In this document: positions 40,694-46,069 of the stretch, piece after piece
Position numbering within the stretch: the stretch's first letter is position 1
Layout of the letters: each line of letters opens with the position of its first letter
Origin: Novosphingobium sp. 17-62-19
Lineage (GTDB): Bacteria; Pseudomonadota; Alphaproteobacteria; Sphingomonadales; Sphingomonadaceae
Direction of reading: 5' to 3'
Assembly (NCBI RefSeq): GCF_002256775.1
Contig: NZ_NCII01000021.1
Span: 1-46,069, forward strand
DNA length: 46,069 nucleotides
Position numbers and translations under genes: made by a program
Notes under the pieces: generated by a model
Database searches by the model: none
The model's input: the letters and a program-made list of their open reading frames with translations, nothing else
Told to the model about the DNA's origin: nothing

Positions 40694-41566
40694 GTGCCCA
40701 TCGACCTTTCGAAGATCAAGGCTATCGACGTCCACGTCCACGCCGAGATTTCCTGCCACGATCCCGAAGACCCGGTGATGGGCAAGTACTTCGACGCAGC
40801 CTCGGCCTATTTCAAGGCCCCGCGTGAGCGGCCCAAGATGCCCGAAATCATCGAGATCTACCGCGAACAGCAGATCGCCTTCTGCATGTTCACCGTCGAT
40901 TGCGAGAGCGGCATCGGTGCAAAGCGCGTGTCGAACTACGAAGTGGCCGAGATCGCCAACAAGAACGACGACATCTGCATCCCCTTCGCCTCGATCGACC
41001 CGCACAAGGGCAAGATGGGCGCGCGCGAGGCGCGTGATCTGATCGAGAACCACGGCGTGAAGGGCTTCAAGTTCCATCACATCATGCAGAATATCGAACC
41101 TGCATCGCAGCTCGGCTATCCGATCTATGAAGTGATCAACGAATACAAGCTGCCCGCCATTTTCCACACTGGCCACTCCGGCATGGGCACCGGGATGCGC
41201 GGCGGCGGCGGGGTTCGCCTCAAGTACGGCCAACCCATGCTGGTCGATGATGTTGCAGTCGATTTCCCCGACATGAAGATCATCCTTGCCCACCCGTCAT
41301 GGCCGTGGGTGGATGAAAGCCTGTCGATGGCGCTGCACAAGGACAACGTCTTCATCGACCTGTCGGGCTGGAGCCCAAAGTACTTCGCGCCGCAGATCAT
41401 CCAGTATGCCAACACGCAGTTGCGCAAGAAGATGCTGTTCGGTTCGGACTTTCCGCTGATCCACCCGCAGAAGTGGATCGATGCGGCACTGCAGGTCGGC
41501 TTCAAGGACGAAGTACTGCCCGGCATCATGAAGGACAACGCCGTCCGCGTGCTCGGCCTCGCCTGA
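40694..41566 (+). CDS. amidohydrolase-2 family TIM-barrel enzyme (hydrolase or decarboxylase)
   Basis: A 290-residue metal-dependent enzyme. The HxH motif HVHAE is in the first strand, FKFHH in the middle, TGHSG and LAHPSWPW supply further histidines, and FGSDFPL gives the final aspartate. The group includes aromatic-acid decarboxylases (ACMSD, 5-carboxyvanillate decarboxylase) and lactone or meta-cleavage-product hydrolases of lignin pathways. Which of these it is cannot be told from the sequence. GTG 40694 is chosen because GAAGGA lies seven bases upstream; the preceding open frame begins in the terminator. It is followed by a PTP-like gene. Confidence 0.85.
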   Translation: MPIDLSKIKAIDVHVHAEISCHDPEDPVMGKYFDAASAYFKAPRERPKMPEIIEIYREQQIAFCMFTVDCESGIGAKRVSNYEVAEIANKNDDICIPFASIDPHKGKMGAREARDLIENHGVKGFKFHHIMQNIEPASQLGYPIYEVINEYKLPAIFHTGHSGMGTGMRGGGGVRLKYGQPMLVDDVAVDFPDMKIILAHPSWPWVDESLSMALHKDNVFIDLSGWSPKYFAPQIIQYANTQLRKKMLFGSDFPLIHPQKWIDAALQVGFKDEVLPGIMKDNAVRVLGLA

Positions 41567-41577
41567 CCGGTTGAGCG

Positions 41578-42039
41578 GTGGCTGACCCCGACGACATCCG
41601 CGCCTGGCAACGGCTCGATGCGGAAACGACCACATCGGGCCGCATCGAGGAAAGGGACATCGTGCGCCTCGCCGATCTTGGCGTGCGCCACGTTGTAAAC
41701 CTCGCGCTCGAAACCCATCCCGAGGCACTGGCCGGGGAGGGTGAAAAGCTTGCCGCGCAGGGCATCGCCTATACGCACATCCCCGTGCCATTCGATGCGC
41801 CGGGCGACGATCACTTCGCCGATTTCGTTACCGCGCTGGAACAAGGACCAACCCCGGTCCACGTTCACTGCATCATGAACTGGCGCGTCTCGGCCTTCTT
41901 CTACCGCTACAATCGCGATCATCGCGACCTGCCTGAACCGGAAGCCCGCGCGATCATGGAGCGGCAATGGTCGCCCGATGGCCATGACAGCAAGGAAGCG
42001 CAGATCTGGGCGGCGTTCATCGCACGGAGCGGCACATGA
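41578..42039 (+). CDS. PTP/DUF442-like phosphatase-fold protein
   Basis: A 153-residue protein with the fold pattern of DUF442/PTP-like proteins: a TTSGRIEERDIVRLADLGVRHVVNL beginning and a P-loop at VHVHCIMNWRVSAFF. The P-loop has the C-x4-R spacing of this group, but the loop residues are bulky (Ile-Met-Asn-Trp) instead of the usual Gly/Ser-rich loop, so phosphatase activity is doubtful. It starts with GTG and overlaps the next SDR gene by four bases (ATGA). Its role in the cluster is unknown. Confidence 0.75.
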   Translation: MADPDDIRAWQRLDAETTTSGRIEERDIVRLADLGVRHVVNLALETHPEALAGEGEKLAAQGIAYTHIPVPFDAPGDDHFADFVTALEQGPTPVHVHCIMNWRVSAFFYRYNRDHRDLPEPEARAIMERQWSPDGHDSKEAQIWAAFIARSGT

Positions 42040-42785
42040 CCGATCTTTCCGGCAAACACGTTGTCATCACCGGCGCTTCCACTGGCATAGGCCGCGCAAC
42101 GGCCACCGCTTGCGTCAATGCGGGAGCCAAACTCACCCTGATAGCCCGCCGCGCCGACCTGCTTGAACAAGCTTCGCGCGATCTTGGCGGCAACACCGCC
42201 TTCGCCGCAGCTGACGTGGCCGATAAAGCCGCGCTAACAGCCGCACTCGATCATGCCATCGCCACACATGGCGCAATCGACGGGCTGTTTCTCAACGCCG
42301 GCATCGGCGGCATGTTCTCCGCGATCGAACACTACACCGACGAGGCTTTCGACGCGGTCATGGCGGTTAATGTAAAGGCCGTGTTCTGGGCCATCCAGCA
42401 TGTCCTGCCCGCCATGAAGGAGCGCGGTAAAGGAGCGATCCTCGTCACCGGCAGCCTTGCCAGCGAACGCGGCTTGCCGATGAACGCCGCCTACGTCGCC
42501 AGCAAGCACGCGGTCCTCGGCCTTTCGCGCGCCGTCGCCAATGAAGCGGCGGAATTCGGCGTGCGTTGCAACTGTATCCTGCCCGGCCTGATCGAAACGC
42601 CGATGCTCGATGGCCTGCCTCCCGAAGCCGCGCAGCAAATGGCCAAGGCCGTGCCCCAGGGCCGCACCGGTTCATCCGACGAAGTGGCGCAAGTTGCGGC
42701 GTTCCTCTTGTCCGATGCCGCCAGTCACGTAACCGCCCAAAGTTGGGCCGTCGACGGCGGGATGCTCGGCACCATGCGAGTCTGA
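42036..42785 (+). CDS. short-chain dehydrogenase/reductase
   Basis: A 249-residue classical SDR. TGASTGIGRA binds the cofactor, NAG is in the central strand, and the catalytic residues are in TGSLASERGLPMNAAYVASKHA (S, Y, K). ARRADL after the second strand suggests NADP preference. It is coupled to the upstream PTP-like gene (ATGA) and is followed four bases later by the damaged GST gene. It could act like the LigD/LigL-type Calpha dehydrogenases that precede beta-etherases in lignin dimer breakdown, but that specific link is inference. Confidence 0.88.
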   Translation: MTDLSGKHVVITGASTGIGRATATACVNAGAKLTLIARRADLLEQASRDLGGNTAFAAADVADKAALTAALDHAIATHGAIDGLFLNAGIGGMFSAIEHYTDEAFDAVMAVNVKAVFWAIQHVLPAMKERGKGAILVTGSLASERGLPMNAAYVASKHAVLGLSRAVANEAAEFGVRCNCILPGLIETPMLDGLPPEAAQQMAKAVPQGRTGSSDEVAQVAAFLLSDAASHVTAQSWAVDGGMLGTMRV

Positions 42786-42789
42786 CCCG

Positions 42790-43522
42790 ATGACCCTGAA
42801 GTACTACCACGCCGAACCGCTGGCGAATTCGCTCAAATCGATGGTCCCGCTCAAGGAAAAGGGCCTCGCGTACGAGAGCATCTACGTCGATCTGCACAAG
42901 TTCGAACAGGGTGCTCGACCATGACGGCACGATCATCACCCACACCACGGTAATCAACGAATACCTCGAAGATGCCTTCCCCGATGCCCAGCCCGCCGAC
43001 GCCCCTTTGCGCCCGCGCGATCCTGTGGGTGCGGCACGGATGCGCTACTGGAACAAGTTCATCGACGAACACGTGATGAATTATGTCTCCATGCACGGCT
43101 GGCACCGCATGGTCGGCGTCATCGCCCGCAACATCGAGAGCGGCGATTTCGAAAAGTTGCTCGAAACAATCCCGCTGCCCGACCAGCGCAAGAAATGGGC
43201 CACTGCGCGCTCCGGTTTCTCCGAGGCTGATCTCGTCAACGCCACCGCCAAGATCGAATACGCGCTTGACAAGATCGAGAAGCAGCTTGGCGAAACAAAG
43301 TGGCTGGCAGGGGGCACTTACACCCTTGCCGACATCAACTTCTATGCGCATTGCGGCGCGATGGTCGAACGCATGTTCCCGGAGATGGAGGTGGCCAAGC
43401 GGGCACCACGGCTCTGTGAATGGCGTGATCGTGTGGCTGCGCGCCCGGCAGTGGCCGAAGCGCTGAAAAGTGAGGACAGGACCGCACCGGGTCTGCGTGT
43501 CTGGTCAGGGGAAGTGCGTTAG
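42790..43522 (+). pseudogene. LigF-like beta-etherase/GST gene broken by a deletion frameshift
   Basis: The first frame (ATG 42790) encodes MTLKYYHAEPLANSLKSMVP and on to KFEQ, like the start of LigF-type beta-etherases, including the ANSLK motif, but stops at 42922-42924. The rest continues one frame over from about 42911 (VLDHDGTIITHTTVINEYLEDAF to the end, 203 residues), matching the remaining thioredoxin and helical domains. From memory, LigF has about 15 residues between FEQ and the strand before HDG, including the cis-proline loop NPRGQVP. Here only one base separates them, a net loss near 44 bases. The enzyme is therefore probably inactive, unless this is an assembly error. Confidence 0.82.
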
Positions 43523-44259
43523 TGGCTGGTTTCGTTCTGATTCATGGGTCCTGGCATGGCGGTTGGTGCTTCGATCCGGTGGCTGACATCCTGCGTGCGC
43601 GGGGGCACACTGTCATCGCGCCTACTCTTCCGGGCATGGGCGGCACGGCTGACGAAATGGCTGCCGTCACGCTGGCTGGCTGGGGCGATTTTGCTGCGCA
43701 GCATTGCCGCGATCTGAAAGAGCAAGGCGTTGGTCCGGTGGTCCTCGCAGGCCACTCGCGCGGTGGGCTCGTCGTCTCCACCGCGGCCGAGCGCGATCCG
43801 TCGGCGATGGACGCGCTGGTTTATATCTGCGCGATGATGCTCCCCTCCGGCATGAGCCGGGCCGAATTCAAGGAACTCGAAGGTCCCAACCCGGCGTTTG
43901 ATGGCATCATCCGCAAGGTCCACGGCGGCATTGCGACCGAGATTGACAGCGAAAATGCTGCGGAAGTCTTCGCACAAATCTCGCCGCCAGATCTGGTCGA
44001 AGCGGCCATGGCAAGGCTCATGGCCGAACCTCACGCCCCGCGCTCCGAGAAGATCAGCGTAACGCCCGAACGCTGGGGCAGCCTGCCGCGCACCTATGTC
44101 GAATGCACGCTCGACCGCACCATCCCGATCAACAGCCAGCGCACGATGCTGGCGCATTCACCGGGTGCCAAGGTGGTGACGCTTGAGGCCGATCACAGCC
44201 CGTATTTGTCCAAGCCGTTGGAGCTGGCCGATGCGCTTGAAGGTGCAATTCCGGCCTAG
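43522..44259 (+). CDS. alpha/beta hydrolase, EstC/hydroxynitrile-lyase-like esterase
   Basis: A 245-residue alpha/beta hydrolase of the plant-esterase-like group. The N-terminus is FVLIHGSWHGGWCF, the nucleophile is the serine of AGHSRGG, the acid is in ECTLDRTI and the histidine in EADHSPYLS. Members cleave small esters or release a carbonyl from hydroxynitriles. The start is GTG sharing its first base with the GST stop (TAGTG). It is convergent with the VOC gene; the two stops share CTAG (44256-44259). The substrate is not evident. Confidence 0.88.
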   Translation: MAGFVLIHGSWHGGWCFDPVADILRARGHTVIAPTLPGMGGTADEMAAVTLAGWGDFAAQHCRDLKEQGVGPVVLAGHSRGGLVVSTAAERDPSAMDALVYICAMMLPSGMSRAEFKELEGPNPAFDGIIRKVHGGIATEIDSENAAEVFAQISPPDLVEAAMARLMAEPHAPRSEKISVTPERWGSLPRTYVECTLDRTIPINSQRTMLAHSPGAKVVTLEADHSPYLSKPLELADALEGAIPA

Positions 44260-44657
44260 TCGCTGAAAAAATTCAACTCCAGCAGGACGTTGTTCGGATC
44301 AGCCGTAAAGATCTGCCGCAGCCAGATGGCTGCGACAAAGTTGGTCTGGCAATCCAGCCCCATCGAACTGATGCGGCTCAACGTCTCGTCATAGCCTGAA
44401 CAGTTCAGCGCCACATGATGAATCGCCCCGGTCAGCGATCCCGGCTGCACATCACGGTCATAGGCGCGCGGGCAATCGACCGCATTGATATGAACAATTG
44501 CCTTGCCGCCCGCATCGTACATCCATTGTGCGTTCTGCGGGGTGAGGGGAGGCGGACCATCGCGCCGCTCCAGCCCGAGCAGCGTGCGGTAGAACTCCGC
44601 CGTCTCGTCCAACCGGTCGGTGATGATGTTGACGTGATCCAGCGCGTTGACGTGCAT
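44256..44657 (-). CDS. VOC family (glyoxalase/extradiol dioxygenase-fold) protein
   Basis: A 133-residue VOC protein with two beta-alpha-beta-beta-beta units. LDHVNIITDRLDETAEFYRTLLGL starts the first unit and HHVALNCSGYDE the second. Candidate metal ligands are the His of DHVN, the His of IHHVAL and the Glu of VLLELNFF near the C-terminus. It could be a glyoxalase, an epimerase or an extradiol-dioxygenase relative. ATG 44657 is preceded by GGGAGAGA. It follows purU on the same strand after a hairpin. Confidence 0.85.
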   Translation of the reverse strand: MHVNALDHVNIITDRLDETAEFYRTLLGLERRDGPPPLTPQNAQWMYDAGGKAIVHINAVDCPRAYDRDVQPGSLTGAIHHVALNCSGYDETLSRISSMGLDCQTNFVAAIWLRQIFTADPNNVLLELNFFSD

Positions 44658-44682
44658 GTTTGTTCTCTCCCGCAAACAAGAA

Positions 44683-44713
44683 CGGCGGCGAAAGCATGGT
44701 GCTCCCGCCGCCG
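44683..44713 (-). terminator. hairpin between purU and the VOC gene
   Basis: CGGCGGCG (44683-44690) and CGCCGCCG (44706-44713) form a perfect eight-pair stem. On the minus strand it is followed by GTTCTTGTTT. It can end or attenuate transcription after purU. Confidence 0.65.
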
Positions 44714-44736
44714 CAGAAATTCAACGAATCATACCA

Positions 44737-45591
44737 TCAGCTCTTGAACACCACCGTCTTGGTGCCGTTCAGCAGCGCGCGGTCTTCCAGATGCAGACGC
44801 ACCGCTTCGGCCAGCACGCGGCGCTCCACATCGCGCCCCTTGCGCACCAGATCCTCGGGACTGTCGGCATGAGTCACGCTTTCCACGTCCTGATGGATGA
44901 TCGGGCCTTCATCAAGGTCGGTCGTCACATAGTGCCCGGTTGCGCCGATCATCTTCACGCCGCGCGCGTGTGCCTGATGATAGGGCTTTGCACCCTTGAA
45001 GCTGGGCAGGAAGGAATGGTGGATGTTGATGCAGCGGCCATTGAGGAACGAAGCCAGATCGTCAGACAGGATCTGCATGTAGCGCGCCAGCACCACCAGT
45101 TCCGCGCCCGTTTCGGTGACGATGCGCTTCACTTCGGCTTCCTGTTGCGGCTTGGTGTCCTTGGTGATCGGCAAGTGGTGATAGGGGATGTCGCCGATCA
45201 GCGAAATGTTCAGCGCTTCCTTGGGATGGTTGCCCAGAATTGCCACCACGTCCATCGGCAGTTCGCCCAACCGGGTGCGATAGAGAAGGTCACCCAAACA
45301 GTGGTCGAACTTGCTGACCATCAGGATGACTTTGCGCTTCACCGTGGTGTCACGCAGGTTCCAGTCCATCGCATATTGCTGCGCCACGGGCGCAAATGCT
45401 GCGCGGAAATGCTCGACCGAACCCTCGCCCGGATCGAACACCACGCGCATGAAAAAGTTGCCGCTCAGCGGATCGTCAAACTGCTGCGCTTCGCGAATGT
45501 TGCCCCCGGCTTCGAACAGGTTGCCGGTAACGCGGGCAACGATGCCCGGCTTGTCCTCGCAAGACAGCGTCAAAATCAGCGATGCGCTCAT
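44737..45591 (-). CDS. purU: formyltetrahydrofolate deformylase PurU
   Basis: A 284-residue PurU. The N-terminal ACT domain holds LILTLSCEDKPGIVARVTG. The catalytic formyltransferase-like domain holds NIHHSFLPSFKGAKPYHQAH (Asn/His catalytic region) and GATGHYVTTDLDEGPIIHQD (catalytic Asp). It hydrolyses 10-formyl-THF to formate and THF, freeing THF. Its placement divergent from a THF-dependent O-demethylase suggests it recycles the one-carbon units produced there rather than serving purine synthesis. ATG 45591 follows GGGAGAG. Confidence 0.95.
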   Translation of the reverse strand: MSASLILTLSCEDKPGIVARVTGNLFEAGGNIREAQQFDDPLSGNFFMRVVFDPGEGSVEHFRAAFAPVAQQYAMDWNLRDTTVKRKVILMVSKFDHCLGDLLYRTRLGELPMDVVAILGNHPKEALNISLIGDIPYHHLPITKDTKPQQEAEVKRIVTETGAELVVLARYMQILSDDLASFLNGRCINIHHSFLPSFKGAKPYHQAHARGVKMIGATGHYVTTDLDEGPIIHQDVESVTHADSPEDLVRKGRDVERRVLAEAVRLHLEDRALLNGTKTVVFKS

Positions 45592-45634
45592 CAAAATCTC
45601 TCCCGTCGATCCTTCGCTTGGGCTGCGCTCATAG

Positions 45635-46069
<435 letters not shown>

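Noticed and set aside
42911-43522. A complete, short GST gene starting at GTG 42911
   Set aside because: It would lack the first half of the thioredoxin domain, and the missing half is present just upstream in another frame, so a broken single gene is the better reading.

Overview
The window is about 46 kb of GC-rich alphaproteobacterial chromosome, most likely from a sphingomonad (Novosphingobium or Sphingobium type). The evidence is the pckA | chvI-chvG-hprK-rapZ-EIIA-HPr locus, a BolA/J-domain gene pair, CobS, palindromic repeats of the sphingomonad kind, and lignin-aromatic genes (a LigF-like glutathione S-transferase, a LigM/DesA-like tetrahydrofolate-dependent O-demethylase and PurU). 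I found no rRNA, tRNA, CRISPR array, prophage or insertion sequence.

Layout. Positions 1-2.8 kb hold a DUF2332 protein, an extensin-like protein and an epoxide-hydrolase-type enzyme. At 2.8-4.8 kb there is an accessory patch: a DUF1778/GNAT toxin-antitoxin pair, then an AT-richer pair made of a small winged-helix-like protein and a solitary DNA methyltransferase whose stop codons share one TTAA. At 4.9-8.4 kb lie pirin, NUDIX, BolA, a J-domain protein and an FHA-class III cyclase fusion. The conserved PTS-linked regulatory locus runs from 8.5 to 15 kb: PEP carboxykinase divergent from the ChvI/ChvG two-component system, followed by HPr kinase, RapZ, EIIA and HPr. At 15-22.7 kb there is housekeeping: rRNA methyltransferase, META lipoprotein, RmuC, peptide deformylase, RecR, Fmt, TruA and a medium-chain dehydrogenase. 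At 22.7-27.1 kb lie CobS, a GST, a TetR-led operon (DUF1428, PhnB-like VOC, SRPBCC) and two small proteins.

From 27.1 kb to the end the window looks like an aromatic or lignin-derived-compound catabolic region. A minus-strand operon (two SnoaL/NTF2-like proteins, one cytosolic and one exported, plus an SDR) is divergent from a plus-strand run. That run encodes a 285-residue protein, a quinohemoprotein (PQQ plus haem c) alcohol dehydrogenase, a DUF3237 protein, a p-cresol-methylhydroxylase-type flavoprotein with its small cytochrome c, a tiny Tat-exported protein, an acyl-CoA ligase, a second quinohemoprotein dehydrogenase, an aldehyde dehydrogenase, a TIM-barrel amidohydrolase/decarboxylase, a PTP-like phosphatase, a second SDR, a broken LigF-type beta-etherase homologue and an alpha/beta hydrolase. 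VOC and PurU genes on the minus strand follow, and the start of a LigM/DesA-like demethylase runs off the end.

The order suggests periplasmic oxidation of a phenolic alcohol or alkylphenol, then cytoplasmic aldehyde oxidation, CoA activation or decarboxylation, and tetrahydrofolate-linked O-demethylation. No regulator is encoded inside this region, but related palindromic sites sit in front of several of its transcription units. The substrate cannot be read from the sequence.
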